From assembly GCF_002592005.1 (NCBI RefSeq), contig NZ_NVQF01000003.1, positions 62,001 through 126,000 of the forward strand: a stretch of 64,000 nucleotides of DNA, written 5' to 3'. Positions 28,610-38,114 of the stretch are shown here, one piece after another. Below the pieces are notes generated by a model. It was not told where the DNA came from. It saw nothing but the letters and a program-made list of their open reading frames with translations, and searched no databases. A program made the translations under genes and the position numbers. Position 1 is the first letter of the stretch; every line of letters begins with the position of its first letter. The DNA comes from Mycolicibacterium palauense. Its GTDB lineage: Bacteria; Actinomycetota; Actinomycetes; Mycobacteriales; Mycobacteriaceae.

Positions 28610-30658
28610 GTGGGTAGGCACAGCATGCCCGGCCCCGACGACCCCAACGATCCCAACGACCCCAACAACGGCAGCGACGGCGGCCCCTCCGAGGACCGGA
28701 CCGAGCAGTTCCGCCGCCCCGACGACGAGTACGACGGCGATTATGACGACCGGTATGACGACCGGTACGACGGCGACTACGACGACCAGTACGACGACCA
28801 GTACGACGGCCAGTACGACGGCCAGTACGACGGCGACTACGACGATGAGACCCACGGCGGCACCGGGCACGGCGCCGACTTCGAGGATCGATCCGGCCCG
28901 CCGCCCAGCCGCCCGGTCTCCGGCGGTCACCGCAACGAAGGGGAATGGACCGGCAGCCACCGGGTGGCCACACCCGGGCGGCGCGGCGTCAGCGTCGGCG
29001 TGATCGTCGCGCTGGTCAGCGTCGTGGTGATCGTGGCGGCCGTCATCCTGTGGCGCTTCTTCGGCGAGGCGTTGTCCAACCGTTCCGACGTCGCCGCGGG
29101 GCGCTGCCTGGAGGGCGACCTGCCCGTCGCCGTGCTCGCGGACCCGGCCGTGGCCGAGCCCCTGCAGCAGGCCGCCCAGCGCTTCAACGAGACCGCCGAC
29201 CCGGTGGGTGACCACTGCGTGGTCATCACCGTCAAGTCCGCCGACTCCGGCGCGGTCGTCGACGGTCTGCTCGGGACCTGGCCCGCCGAGCTCGGCGACA
29301 AGCCCGCGCTGTGGATCCCGGCCAGCACGCTGTCCACGGCCCGGCTGCAGACCGCCGCCCCCACCGAGATGATCGACGGCGACCCCCGGTCGCTGGTCAC
29401 CTCCCCGGTGGTCCTCGCGGTCAGCCCCGAGCTCAAGCAGGCGCTGGGGCCGCAGGACTGGGCCGCGCTGCCCGGACTTCAGAGCGATCCCGCGGCGCTG
29501 GACCAGATGAATCTCCCCGGCTGGGGATCGCTGAGGCTGGCCCTGCCCACCAGCGGTGACAGCGACGCGTCGTTCCTGGCCAGCGAGGCCGTCGCGACGG
29601 CCTCCGCGCCGCCCGGGGCCCCCGCCACCGCCGGTGTGGGCGCGGTCAATCTGCTCGTGGCCGGTCAGCCCGAACTGGCCAACCGCAGCCTCGACGAGGC
29701 GATGACGGCGCTGACGGGCGGCGCCGATCCCGCCGCGGCGCCCGTCCACGCCGTCGTGACCACCGAACAACAGGTGATCCAGCGGCGCGGCGCGAACCCC
29801 GACAGCAAGGACTCCCTGACCGCCTGGTTGCCCGCGGGCGCGGTGGCCATCGCCGACTTCCCGGCCGTCCTGCTCGGCGGCGACTGGGTCTCCACGGACC
29901 AGCAGAGCGCCGCCAGCGAGTTCGAGCGGTTCGTGCGCAAGCCCGAACAGATCGAGGCGCTGGCTAAAGCCGGTTTCCGCACCGAGCCCTCCACCGAGCC
30001 GGACGGCGCCGGAATCGACCTGGGTCCGCTGCCGCCGCCGGTGTCCTTCGGCGATCCCGGGGTGCGCGCGACGCTGGCCAACACCCTGACTGCCCCGGCC
30101 AACGGCGGTGCGACGTCGATCATGCTGGACCGCTCGTTGAACCTGCCGGCCGTGGTCGGTGCGCTCAACGCCCGGATCGGGGCGCTGCCGGCGACCGCGG
30201 CCGTCGGCCTGACCACGTTCGACGGATCGTCGAGCACCACCCAGGTGAACCTGGGCGCGCTCGGCGACGATGTCGGCGGGCAGCCCCGCAGCCAGGTGCT
30301 GACCTCCACGCTGAGCGGGCTGAGCTCGTCCGGCGGCGGTGCGGTGTCGTTCACCACGCTGCGCAACGTCTACGGCGAGGCGCTGGCCAACTTCCGTCCC
30401 GGGCAGAACAACTCGGTACTGGTGATCACCTCCGGCCCGCACACCGACCAGACGTTGGGAGCCCAGGGGCTGCAGGACCTGATCCGGCAGAGCGCCGACC
30501 CGGCCCGCCCGGTGGCGGTGAACATCATCGACGTCGGCGACGACTCGGACCGGCCGACCTGGGAGTCGGTGGCCCAGATCAGCGGGGGCACCTATCAGAA
30601 CGTGCCCGCCTCCGATTCGCCGGAGATGACCGCCGCGATCACGCAGCTGCTCAGCTAG
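28610..30658 (+). CDS. Membrane-anchored VWA-domain protein (Rv1836c type)
   Basis: A 682-residue type II membrane protein. Residues 1-80 are a hydrophilic cytosolic arm with ten YDD/YDG-type tetrapeptides. One membrane helix (VSVGVIVALVSVVVIVAAVI) lies near residue 130. The external part first resembles a solute-binding fold (ADPAVAEPLQQAAQRFNET) and ends in a von Willebrand A-like domain. The MIDAS region reads MLDRSLNLP, so DxSxN replaces DxSxS and metal binding may be altered; FTTLRNVYGEALANF and VLVITSGPHTDQ follow. Function is unknown. GTG at 28610 gives MGRHSMPG, a common start in this family. The gene follows glcB as in M. tuberculosis. Confidence 0.85.
   Translation: MGRHSMPGPDDPNDPNDPNNGSDGGPSEDRTEQFRRPDDEYDGDYDDRYDDRYDGDYDDQYDDQYDGQYDGQYDGDYDDETHGGTGHGADFEDRSGPPPSRPVSGGHRNEGEWTGSHRVATPGRRGVSVGVIVALVSVVVIVAAVILWRFFGEALSNRSDVAAGRCLEGDLPVAVLADPAVAEPLQQAAQRFNETADPVGDHCVVITVKSADSGAVVDGLLGTWPAELGDKPALWIPASTLSTARLQTAAPTEMIDGDPRSLVTSPVVLAVSPELKQALGPQDWAALPGLQSDPAALDQMNLPGWGSLRLALPTSGDSDASFLASEAVATASAPPGAPATAGVGAVNLLVAGQPELANRSLDEAMTALTGGADPAAAPVHAVVTTEQQVIQRRGANPDSKDSLTAWLPAGAVAIADFPAVLLGGDWVSTDQQSAASEFERFVRKPEQIEALAKAGFRTEPSTEPDGAGIDLGPLPPPVSFGDPGVRATLANTLTAPANGGATSIMLDRSLNLPAVVGALNARIGALPATAAVGLTTFDGSSSTTQVNLGALGDDVGGQPRSQVLTSTLSGLSSSGGGAVSFTTLRNVYGEALANFRPGQNNSVLVITSGPHTDQTLGAQGLQDLIRQSADPARPVAVNIIDVGDDSDRPTWESVAQISGGTYQNVPASDSPEMTAAITQLLS
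28730..28849 (+). repeat. Ten 12-bp tandem repeats encoding Y-D-[DG]-[RQDE]
   Basis: Consecutive 12-bp units from 28730 encode YDGD, YDDR twice, YDGD, YDDQ twice, YDGQ twice, YDGD and YDDE in the cytosolic arm of the Rv1836c-like protein. The order is itself modular, suggesting duplication of pairs. Confidence 0.85.
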
Positions 30659-30700
30659 CCGCTGGCCCGACCCGCCGGCCGTACCGCCCACGCCGCACCG

Positions 30701-30760
30701 ATCGATTCGGTACCCAGATCCACTGCGTGGCCGTTTTCTGGATCTGGCTACCGAATCGAT
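30701..30760. terminator. Large inverted repeat between convergent genes
   Basis: Arms 30701-30722 and 30739-30760 are complementary at 21 of 22 positions, with a 16-nt loop. They lie between the stops of the Rv1836c-like gene (30658) and gcvP (30780), where a bidirectional terminator is expected. No U-tract follows either arm, and the stem (AT-rich ends ATCGATTCGG) is unlike GC-rich mycobacterial terminators. Confidence 0.6.
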
Positions 30761-30779
30761 GGCAGCGGGCAGGCGTACC

Positions 30780-33644
30780 TCAGGCGAACGCCTCCACCGG
30801 CGGGCACGAGCACACCAGGTTGCGGTCGCCGTAGGCGCCGTCGATCCGGCGCACCGGCGGCCACACCTTGGGCCGGTAGTTCTTGCCCAGCGGGTAGGCG
30901 GCCTGCTCCCGGGTGTAGGGGTGGGTCCACTCATCGGTGAGCAGACATTCGGCGGTGTGCGGTGCGGCCCGCAGCGGGTTGTCTTCGGCGGGCCACTCCC
31001 CCGATCCGACCTTGTCGATCTCGGCGCGGATGGCGATCATCGCCTCGCAGAAGGCGTCCACCTCGGCCAGGCTCTCGCTCTCGGTGGGCTCCACCATCAG
31101 CGTGCCCGCCACCGGGAAACTCATGGTCGGGGCGTGGAAACCGAAGTCGGCCAGCCGTTTGGCGACGTCGTCGACGGTCACGCCGGTCGCCTTGGTGATC
31201 GCCCGCAGATCCAGGATGCACTCGTGGGCGACCATGCCGTTCTTGCCCGTGTACAGCACCGGGTAGTACTCGTCGAGGCGCCGGGCGATGTAGTTGGCCG
31301 ACGCGATCGCGGTCAGCGTCGCCGCGCGCAGCCCGTCGGCACCCATCATCCGGATGTAGGCCCAGGTGATCGGCAGGATCGACGCCGAACCGTACGGGGC
31401 CGAGGACACCGGATGCCCCCCGGGCAGCTCCGGGGCCAGCGGGTGGCCGGGCAGGTAGGGCGCCAGGTGTGCGCGCACCGCCACCGGGCCCACCCCGGGC
31501 CCGCCGCCGCCGTGCGGAATGCAGAACGTCTTGTGCAGATTCAGGTGGCTGACGTCGCCGCCGAACTTGCCCGGCCGGGCCAGCCCCACCAGGGCGTTGA
31601 GGTTGGCGCCGTCGACATAGACCTGCCCGCCCGCGTCGTGCACCGCGGCGCAGATCTCGGCGATGTCGTGCTCGTAGACCCCGTGGGTGGACGGGTAGGT
31701 GATCATCAGCGCCGCCAGCTTGTCGGCGTGTTCGCTGATCTTGGCGCGCAGATCGTCGAGATCCACGTCGCCGTTCTCGCGGCAGGCCACCACCACCACC
31801 CGCATCCCGGCCAGCGCCGCCGAGGCGGCGTTGGTGCCGTGCGCGCTGGAGGGGATCAGGCAGATGTCGCGATGCGCCTCCCCGCGTCCGGCGTGGTAGT
31901 CGGCGATCGCCAGCAGGCCCGCGTACTCGCCCTGTGAACCGGCGTTGGGCTGCAGCGAGACCGCGTCGTAGCCGGTCAGCGCCGTCAGCCAGGACTGCAG
32001 ATCCGAGATCAGCCTGCGCAGGCCCGGGGCGTCGGACACCGGCGCGAACGGGTGCTGACGGGCGAACTCCGGCCAGGTGATGGGCTCCATCTCGGCGGCG
32101 GCGTTGAGCTTCATGGTGCACGAGCCCAGCGGGATCATGCTGCGGTCCAGGGCGATGTCCTTGTCGGCCAGCGCCCGCAGGTAACGCATCATCGAGGTCT
32201 CGGTGCGGTAGTCGGTGAACGCCGGATGGGTCAGGAACTCCGAGGTCCGGGTGGCGATCTCGGGGCGGGCCGGTGCGGCGGCGGCCAGCCCGAATGCCTC
32301 GAGCACCGCCGCCACGTGCGCCTCGGTGGTCGCCTCGTCACAGGACACCGACACGTGGTCGCCGTCGACGCGCCACAGGTTGATCCCCCGCTCCTTCGCC
32401 GCGGCCACCACCTCGTCGGCGCGACCCGGCACCCGGGCCAGCACGGTGTCGAAGAAGCGGTCGTGGACCAGCGCGTCGCCCAACGCCCCGGCCAGCGTCG
32501 CGGCGTGCCCGTGCACCCGGCGCGCGATCGCGGTCAGTCCCTCGGCGCCGTGGTAGCTGGCATACATCGCGGCCATCACCGCCAGCAGCACCTGCGCGGT
32601 GCAGATATTCGACGTCGCCTTGTCACGGCGGATGTGCTGTTCGCGGGTCTGCAGCGACAACCGGTAGGCCGGGGCGCCATCGGCGTCCACGGACACCCCG
32701 ACCAGGCGGCCGGGCAGCTGGCGGGCGTGCTTGGCGTGCACCGCCATGAATCCCGCGTGCGGACCGCCGAACCCCATCGGCACCCCGAACCGCTGGGCGC
32801 TGCCGAAGGCGACGTCGGCGCCGAGCTCCCCCGGCGGGGTGAGCAGCGTCGAGGCCAGCAGGTCGGCGCCGACGGCCACCAGGGCGCCGCGCTCGTGGGC
32901 CTGCTCGACCAGAGCGGACCAGTCGGTGATCCGGCCGCCGGCTCCCGGCAGCTGGACGATCACGCCGAAGAAGTCGCCCTCGGGCAGGCCGTCGCGCAGA
33001 TCGGCGGTGACGATCTCGATGCCCAGCGGCTTCGCGCGGGTCGCCAGGATCGCCGCGGTCTGGGCGAACACGTCGGTGTCCACGGCCAGCCGCCGCGACG
33101 GGCCGCGCACCGCCCGGTGCATCAACGTCATCGCCTCGGCGGCCGCGGTCCCCTCGTCCAGCATCGAGGCGTTGGCGATCTCCAGTCCGGTCAGCTCGGC
33201 GATCATGGTCTGGAAGTTGAGCAGCGCCTCCAGCCGGCCCTGGCTGATCTCGGGCTGATACGGCGTGTAGGCGGTGTACCAGGCCGGGTTCTCCAGGATG
33301 TTGCGCAGCAGCACCGGCGGGGTCAGCGTGTCGTAGTAGCCCTGCCCGATCATCGACACGGCCGCGGTGTTGCTGTCGGCCAGGGCGCGCAACTCGGCGA
33401 GTGCCTCGTGCTCGTTGGCCGCCGGGGGCAGGGTGTCGAGCCCGGGCGCCGAGCCGGTCGGGGTCAGCGCGTCGAGGATCCCCGCCGGCAACGCCTTGGC
33501 GGCCAGCTCGTCGAGGGAGTCGACTCCGATGACGGCCAGCATCGCCGTCACCGCGTCGGCGTCGGGGCCGATGTGCCGGTCGGCGAAGACCGACCCGAAG
33601 ACGGGCCCGGTGACTGACGAATCGTGCCGCGAGGTGGGGACCAT
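30780..33644 (-). CDS. gcvP: Glycine dehydrogenase (decarboxylating), P-protein
   Basis: A 954-residue PLP enzyme that decarboxylates glycine and passes the aminomethyl group to the lipoyl arm of GcvH. The N-terminal half starts [21 protein letters not shown] and contains [16 protein letters not shown] and [14 protein letters not shown]. The C-terminal half contains [15 protein letters not shown], and the PLP lysine lies in [18 protein letters not shown] (about residue 705). The ATG at 33644 follows TAGGAG; open sequence farther upstream is the riboswitch leader. It is preceded by a tandem glycine riboswitch. Homologue of Rv1832 (gcvB). gcvT is not in the window; gcvH is 3.2 kb upstream. Confidence 0.96.
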   Translation of the reverse strand: MVPTSRHDSSVTGPVFGSVFADRHIGPDADAVTAMLAVIGVDSLDELAAKALPAGILDALTPTGSAPGLDTLPPAANEHEALAELRALADSNTAAVSMIGQGYYDTLTPPVLLRNILENPAWYTAYTPYQPEISQGRLEALLNFQTMIAELTGLEIANASMLDEGTAAAEAMTLMHRAVRGPSRRLAVDTDVFAQTAAILATRAKPLGIEIVTADLRDGLPEGDFFGVIVQLPGAGGRITDWSALVEQAHERGALVAVGADLLASTLLTPPGELGADVAFGSAQRFGVPMGFGGPHAGFMAVHAKHARQLPGRLVGVSVDADGAPAYRLSLQTREQHIRRDKATSNICTAQVLLAVMAAMYASYHGAEGLTAIARRVHGHAATLAGALGDALVHDRFFDTVLARVPGRADEVVAAAKERGINLWRVDGDHVSVSCDEATTEAHVAAVLEAFGLAAAAPARPEIATRTSEFLTHPAFTDYRTETSMMRYLRALADKDIALDRSMIPLGSCTMKLNAAAEMEPITWPEFARQHPFAPVSDAPGLRRLISDLQSWLTALTGYDAVSLQPNAGSQGEYAGLLAIADYHAGRGEAHRDICLIPSSAHGTNAASAALAGMRVVVVACRENGDVDLDDLRAKISEHADKLAALMITYPSTHGVYEHDIAEICAAVHDAGGQVYVDGANLNALVGLARPGKFGGDVSHLNLHKTFCIPHGGGGPGVGPVAVRAHLAPYLPGHPLAPELPGGHPVSSAPYGSASILPITWAYIRMMGADGLRAATLTAIASANYIARRLDEYYPVLYTGKNGMVAHECILDLRAITKATGVTVDDVAKRLADFGFHAPTMSFPVAGTLMVEPTESESLAEVDAFCEAMIAIRAEIDKVGSGEWPAEDNPLRAAPHTAECLLTDEWTHPYTREQAAYPLGKNYRPKVWPPVRRIDGAYGDRNLVCSCPPVEAFA

Positions 33645-33963
33645 GGGACTCCTAGAGGGCGAAGCTGGGCACACCGAAGAACTCGGTGGTCCTCCCCCTC
33701 TGTCGTCGACCCGAGCCGGGCGCCTGAGAGATTCGGTCCACCCCACCGGGCCGGCGGAGACGGGCCTTTCCCCATGGGCGGGCGGACCGGGGAACCGGGC
33801 CACCGCTTTCCAGAGGCATCGTGGCCCGGCGCGGTCCGGGGTGCCTGAGAGGTTGACGGAGAGGTGTTGCTCCTTCGGCGCCTGTGGCTGGCGGCCACAG
33901 AACTCTCCCGCGCTGGGGCGATGCGCCGTCCAGCTTACCCGGGCGGGGTGTCGGCGGCGTGCC
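33645..33963 (-). other. gcvP leader region
   Basis: No coding sequence is supported here. It is the transcribed leader of gcvP, holding the tandem glycine riboswitch, followed by about 70 nt of expression platform up to the gcvP ribosome-binding site. Confidence 0.8.
33715..33915 (-). promoter_or_regulatory. Tandem glycine riboswitch upstream of gcvP
   Basis: Read on the minus strand. Aptamer 1 (about 33912 to 33841) has CGGGAGAG, GGCGCCGAAGGAGCAA and CAACCTCTCAGGC, all diagnostic. Aptamer 2 (about 33815 to 33722) has CTCTGGAAAGCGG, ATGGGGAAAGG and ACCGAATCTCTCAGGC. Cooperative glycine binding normally turns on glycine-cleavage genes, here gcvP, whose ATG is 70 nt downstream. Confidence 0.9.
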
Positions 33964-34656
33964 TCAGCCGATCTTGCGGTCGCGGTGCTTGCGGCGGGAG
34001 GCGAGCTCGTCCTCCGGGGCGGCGATGGACTCGCCGCCGTCGGCCCGCTCGCCGGGGAAGTCGGCGATCGCGCCGGTCAGTTCGCGCATCGCTCCGCTGA
34101 CGGCGATGCCGAACACGCCCTGACCGCCCTGCAGCAGGTCGACCACCTCTTCGGCCGAGGTGCACTCGTAGACGGTGGTGCCGTCGGAGAACAGCGTGAT
34201 GTTGGCCAGATCCTGGACGCCGCGCTGGCGCAGGTGGTCGACGGCGACGCGGATGTTGTGCAGCGAGATGCCGGTGTCCAGGAGCCGCTTGACGATCTTG
34301 AGGACCAGGATGTCCTTGAACGAGTACAGCCGTTGGCTCCCCGACCCGGCCGCGCTGCGGATCGACGGCACCACCAGCGACGTCCTGGCCCAGTAGTCGA
34401 GTTGGCGGTAGGTGATGCCCGCGATCTGGCAGGCGCTGGGGCCGCGGTAGCCGACCAGCTCGTCGGGGACGGAATCGTCGGGGAACAGCCCGCCCTGCAC
34501 GCCGGGCTCGACGGTGTCGGCGACCTCGGCCGTCTCGGCCGGCAGCGACTGCGCATCCTCCGGCGTCCGTTGGGCCGCGGCGTCCAGATCCAACTCTTCC
34601 TGCCGTGGCTGATCGCCCACCGTAGAATCCTCTCGCCGATCGGTCTCGTCGTCCAC
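33964..34656 (-). CDS. resR: MerR-family regulator ResR (Rv1830 type)
   Basis: A 230-residue MerR-like transcription factor. An acidic N-terminal tail of about 65 residues precedes the winged helix: [29 protein letters not shown], with key stretch [17 protein letters not shown] near residue 80, then [22 protein letters not shown]-terminal effector/dimer region includes [20 protein letters not shown]. In M. tuberculosis Rv1830 (resR, also described as McdR) influences growth and division recovery and is under selection in clinical strains. GTG at 34656 is used; a GTG at 34620 with GAGAGGAT before it would give 218 residues. It lies downstream of the bifunctional nuclease gene on the same strand. 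Confidence 0.88.
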   Translation of the reverse strand: MDDETDRREDSTVGDQPRQEELDLDAAAQRTPEDAQSLPAETAEVADTVEPGVQGGLFPDDSVPDELVGYRGPSACQIAGITYRQLDYWARTSLVVPSIRSAAGSGSQRLYSFKDILVLKIVKRLLDTGISLHNIRVAVDHLRQRGVQDLANITLFSDGTTVYECTSAEEVVDLLQGGQGVFGIAVSGAMRELTGAIADFPGERADGGESIAAPEDELASRRKHRDRKIG

Positions 34657-34711
34657 GGCCGTCCGTCAGCCGCATCTGTCGCGCCCGAGTGTCCCGAGCA
34701 TACGCTTGCCG

Positions 34712-34744
34712 ACAGGTCCCTGTTGGCGACCCGGACCTGTTTTT
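34712..34744 (+). terminator. U-tailed hairpin reading antisense to the operon
   Basis: ACAGGTCC (34712-34719) and GGACCTGT (34733-34740), loop 13 nt, followed by TTTT (34741-34744). As an intrinsic terminator it would work only on plus-strand transcripts, yet no plus-strand gene lies upstream. Confidence 0.4.
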
Positions 34745-34879
34745 CGCTTCCTCAGTATGAGCGGTCGGGGGGTCGCGTCCCAGCCTCGTTCGGGCGTGTC
34801 GGGACGCACACCCCCAGATGAGACGAATCCGTGATAAACGCCGCGCCGGCCCCGGTGCCGCTGTCCCCGCGTGTTTCCC

Positions 34880-35374
34880 TCAGGTGGCCTTGAAGTCGTC
34901 GGGTGACACGCTGTCGAGGAATTCCTTGAACTTCTCCACCTCGTCCTCGCGGACCGGGCCGCTGGCCTCCTCGTCGCCCTCGTCGGGGATCAGCAGGCCG
35001 GCCTCGGCCAGCACCGCCTCCTCGACGTAGATCGGCACGCCGACGCGCAGCGCGATCGCCACGGAGTCCGACGGTCGCGCCGACACCGTGATCCCGCGGT
35101 CAAAGACCAGGTCGGCGTAGAAGGTGCCTTCCCGGAGATCGACGATCCGCACCTCTTTGAGCGAATGGCCAAGCGCGGCAATGACATCACGAATCAGGTC
35201 GTGGGTCATCGGGCGCTTGGACTCCAGCCCCTGCTGCTCCAGCGCGATCGCGGCCGCCTCCGGCTGCCCGATCCAGATGGGGAGGTATCGGTCACCGTTG
35301 GCCTCCCGCAGCAACAGCACCGGTTGGTTCTGCGGCTGCTCGACGCGAATGCCGACCACTCGAACTTCACCCAT
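34880..35374 (-). CDS. Bifunctional nuclease-domain (DUF151) protein (Rv1829 type)
   Basis: The 164-residue product equals Rv1829 in length when the start at 35374 (MGEVRVVGIRVEQPQNQPVL) is used; longer in-frame sequence upstream lacks family support. The DUF151 domain covers most of the protein: REANGDRYLPIWIGQPEAAAIALEQQG (key LPIWIGQPEAAAIALE), RPMTHDLIRDVI, and ARPSDSVAIALRVGVPIYVEE. Homologues were described as having DNase and RNase activity, but bacterial function is not settled. An acidic C-terminal tail follows. The gene lies between two MerR-family genes, as in M. tuberculosis. Confidence 0.9.
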   Translation of the reverse strand: MGEVRVVGIRVEQPQNQPVLLLREANGDRYLPIWIGQPEAAAIALEQQGLESKRPMTHDLIRDVIAALGHSLKEVRIVDLREGTFYADLVFDRGITVSARPSDSVAIALRVGVPIYVEEAVLAEAGLLIPDEGDEEASGPVREDEVEKFKEFLDSVSPDDFKAT

Positions 35375-35480
35375 CAGTGTCTGCCCTCCGCACGCATCAA
35401 AGCTGCTGGAAAAAGGCGGTGGCAGTGGATCGGTCCGTGACCGAAACCCGAACACCAACCCGTGCGATCGAGTCTAGTCC

Positions 35481-36272
35481 TCAACGGTGCAGTACGTCTC
35501 GCACGGCGGATTTCACCAGCGACGTGTGCAGGGTGATGGCCAGCGCGGCGACCTCCCGTGCGAGGTCGTCGGCGCGGTCGCGGGCCCCGGTCTTGTCGGT
35601 CTTGACCAGCGGGCCGGCGATCTGGGCGATCAGATCGGACTGACGGTCGGCGGCCGACCGGAAGGCGCGCAGATGTCGTGGCTCCACTCCGTACTCGCTC
35701 AGCGCCAGCGCGCACTGCAGGATCACCACCGAATGCTCGTCGAAGAAGCCCCCAGGCCCGGTCGTGATGACCCCGGCCTTCGTCAGGGCGGTCAGCAGTT
35801 CGGCGGCCTCGGCGGTGCCGGCGCCCGACCGCTCGAGCAGGTCCTCGCGGCTCAGTCGCACCTTGGCGGGACCCACCGCCGAGCCGGGCAGCGGCGCGGC
35901 GGTGGCGTCCCGTCCGGCATCCGATTCAGTGCCCGGTTCGGTATCCGATCCGGCGGGGCGCACCAGCCGCGGCACGCCGTAGGGCGAGCCGCTCTGGGGC
36001 AGTTCCCCGTCGGCCTGGGCGTCGAGCTGTGCCTTGATGACCTTCAGCGGCAGGTACTGGTCCCGCTGGGCAGTGAGGATGAACCGCAACCGCGCACAGT
36101 CGTACGCGGTGAATCTCCGATACCCCGAGGCGGTGCGCTGCGGCGTGACCAACCCCTCGGCCTCCAAGAAGCGGATCTTGGAGATCGTGACATCCGGGAA
36201 ATCGGGTCGCAGCAGGTCCAGCACCGCGCCGATCGACATCCCGTTGAGCGCGGGAGTATCGGGTGCGGTCAC
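35481..36272 (-). CDS. MerR-family regulator (Rv1828 type)
   Basis: A 263-residue MerR-like regulator. The winged helix is at residues 10-90: [40 protein letters not shown] and [21 protein letters not shown] variable acidic linker (about residues 110-145) separates it from a conserved C-terminal domain: [60 protein letters not shown]. It starts at GTG 36272, overlapping the garA stop by one base, so it is coupled to garA. The linker is longer than in Rv1828. Confidence 0.9.
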   Translation of the reverse strand: MTAPDTPALNGMSIGAVLDLLRPDFPDVTISKIRFLEAEGLVTPQRTASGYRRFTAYDCARLRFILTAQRDQYLPLKVIKAQLDAQADGELPQSGSPYGVPRLVRPAGSDTEPGTESDAGRDATAAPLPGSAVGPAKVRLSREDLLERSGAGTAEAAELLTALTKAGVITTGPGGFFDEHSVVILQCALALSEYGVEPRHLRAFRSAADRQSDLIAQIAGPLVKTDKTGARDRADDLAREVAALAITLHTSLVKSAVRDVLHR

Positions 36273-36751
36273 TAGCCCTCGGATCCCCCATCGTCGGTCT
36301 TGGGGCCCGTCAGGAAGACCAGCCGGAACTTGCCGATCTGGACCTCGTCCCCGTTGGACAGCACCGCCGAGTCGACGGGCTCGCGGTTGACGTAGGTGCC
36401 GTTGAGGCTGCCGACGTCGACAACCTGGAACTCGCCGTTCTCCAGCCGGAATTCCGCGTGGCGCCGGCTGACGGTGACGTCGTCGAGGAAGATGTCGCTG
36501 TCGGGATGACGGCCCGCCGAGGTGCTGGGCTGATCCAGCAGGAATCGGGATCCGGCGTTCGGGCCGCGCTTGACGACCAGCAACGCCGATCCGACCGGGA
36601 GGCCCTCGACCCCCGACACCGTGCCCGAGCCGCTGGTGGCCGCCGGGGCGTCCAGTTCGTTGAGGAAGTCCGCGCGGAAGACCGACGTGGTCTCCACGGT
36701 GACTTCGTCAGAGGCCTGGTCGGCTCCCGAGTTGCTGTCCTTGTCCGTCAC
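36272..36751 (-). CDS. garA: FHA-domain metabolic regulator GarA
   Basis: A 159-residue cytosolic switch protein. The N-terminal motif [12 protein letters not shown] contains the adjacent threonines phosphorylated by PknB and PknG in mycobacterial GarA. The FHA domain follows: [20 protein letters not shown] (phosphothreonine-binding Arg, Ser and His) and [16 protein letters not shown]. Unphosphorylated GarA binds and inhibits alpha-ketoglutarate decarboxylase and glutamate dehydrogenase and stimulates glutamate synthase; phosphorylation makes it bind its own tail. It follows gcvH by about 140 bp and precedes the MerR gene with a one-base overlap. Confidence 0.96.
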   Translation of the reverse strand: MTDKDSNSGADQASDEVTVETTSVFRADFLNELDAPAATSGSGTVSGVEGLPVGSALLVVKRGPNAGSRFLLDQPSTSAGRHPDSDIFLDDVTVSRRHAEFRLENGEFQVVDVGSLNGTYVNREPVDSAVLSNGDEVQIGKFRLVFLTGPKTDDGGSEG

Positions 36752-36894
36752 ACGCTGCTCCTCACAGGCTGCTTGTGGCGATATCGCCGGTGAACCGTGC
36801 CGCCTTACCGTCGTGCATCGACGTTACCGCGCGTCGGGCTCAATTATGCCCGCCACGGCGCGAAAGGCGGTTCGCTCCGAACCCTAACAACACT

Positions 36895-37290
36895 TCACTC
36901 GGTCAGCGTGGAGCGGTAGGCCTCCGGGTCGAGCAATCCGGCGAGGCCGTCGTCGAGGGAGCCCGCGTCCACCTGAAGGTCGACCAGCCAACCCGCGCCG
37001 TAGGGATCGGAGTTCACCAGATCGGGGCTGCCCTCCAGGGCGGCGTTGACGGCCGCCACCTTGCCCGACAGCGGCGCGTAGAGGTCAGAGACCGATTTGG
37101 TCGATTCCACCTCGCCGAAGGCGTCGCCGGCGCTGAGATCGGATCCCTCGTCGGGCAGTTGGACGAACACGACGTCACCGAGTGCCGACTGCGCGTAGTC
37201 GGTGATGCCGACTCGCACGGTGTCCGGACCGGTGCGGCGCACCCACTCGTGCTCGGCGGTGTAGTGCAGATCGCCTGGGATCTCCGTCAC
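36895..37290 (-). CDS. gcvH: Glycine cleavage system H protein
   Basis: The 131-residue lipoyl carrier of the glycine cleavage system. The lipoylated lysine is in GEVESTKSVSDLYAPLSG. EIPGDLHYTAEHEWVR opens the protein and GITDYAQSALGDVVFVQLP follows. GTG at 37290 is chosen because the sequence then begins like Rv1826 and GGGAGCGAG lies upstream; an in-frame codon at 37332 lies within the end of the DUF881 gene and is less likely. It acts with GcvP, encoded 3.2 kb downstream behind its own riboswitch. Confidence 0.94.
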   Translation of the reverse strand: MTEIPGDLHYTAEHEWVRRTGPDTVRVGITDYAQSALGDVVFVQLPDEGSDLSAGDAFGEVESTKSVSDLYAPLSGKVAAVNAALEGSPDLVNSDPYGAGWLVDLQVDAGSLDDGLAGLLDPEAYRSTLTE

Positions 37291-37328
37291 TGCGTCTCTC
37301 GCTCCCTCTAGATTTCGCTTGGCTGCCG

Positions 37329-38111
37329 TCACTTGACTGGCTGAGCGTATTGGGGCGGTTTCGGTTGCCGCAAGGTGGTGATGTCCACGCGTTCGGCCTG
37401 CTCGACGCTCATCGAACCGCCGACGCGCTCCACGCTGTCGACGGCACCGCCGGGAATGTTCATCGCGGCCGCCAGCGTGGGCGGATCGCCGATCGCCAGA
37501 ACCGTGTACGGCGGCGTCAGCGTGTCGCCGTCGACGGCGAGTCCGCCGGGTCGGCCGGCCACCCAGGTGTCCACACCCACCCGCACGCCCTGATCGCCCG
37601 CGGTGATCTCGATCGCCTCGGCGCCGGCGGCCCGCAGCTCGTTGATCACGTCGAGCATCGTCTCCGGCGCCACCCCCCGGCGCGGGTCGGCGATGGTGAT
37701 CGTCACCCCCGGGCCGGTGGCCCCGACGGTGCCGACGAGGATCGACAGCGCCGCCAGCCGGGCCTTGGCGTTGTCGATCGCCGCCTGATCCGAGCTGCCC
37801 GACGCCTGCAGTGCGGCCAGGGTGCGCTGCAGCTCGGCGACCTCACCGTTGAGCGCGGCCTCACGTTGCTGCAACGAATCCAGCAGCACAAGCAGATCGG
37901 CGGGCCGCGCCGCGTCGAGGGCGTCGCCGGACTCGGTCTGGCGCACCTGGGTGGCGATCGCGATGCCCAGCGCCAGGCACAGCAGCACCGCCAGCGTGCC
38001 GAACACCAACTGCGAACGCGCGCGTCCCGCCCGCAGAGTCTTCTCAGGCGGCATCTCGTGGCGTCCGTGCTCGGCCGCCACGGGTGCGCTCCGGTCGTCG
38101 TGGTCGGCCAC
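37329..38111 (-). CDS. DUF881 membrane protein (Rv1825 type)
   Basis: A 260-residue protein anchored by one N-terminal helix (SQLVFGTLAVLLCLALGIAI, near residue 35), with the rest predicted outside the cell. A coiled-coil segment, RPADLLVLLDSLQQREAALN and onward, precedes the DUF881 domain: GPGVTITIADPRRGVAPETM, AEAIEITAGDQGVRVGVDTW and YTVLAIGDPPTLAAAMNI. DUF881 genes occur in pairs around sbp in actinobacteria, near division and envelope genes; the function is not established. It begins three bases after the sbp stop. Confidence 0.88.
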   Translation of the reverse strand: MADHDDRSAPVAAEHGRHEMPPEKTLRAGRARSQLVFGTLAVLLCLALGIAIATQVRQTESGDALDAARPADLLVLLDSLQQREAALNGEVAELQRTLAALQASGSSDQAAIDNAKARLAALSILVGTVGATGPGVTITIADPRRGVAPETMLDVINELRAAGAEAIEITAGDQGVRVGVDTWVAGRPGGLAVDGDTLTPPYTVLAIGDPPTLAAAMNIPGGAVDSVERVGGSMSVEQAERVDITTLRQPKPPQYAQPVK

Positions 38112-38114
38112 GGC

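Noticed and set aside
33600..33803. N-terminal extension of gcvP by 53 codons
   Set aside because: The extra codons lie in the riboswitch leader; the ATG at 33644 has TAGGAG and the family N-terminus.
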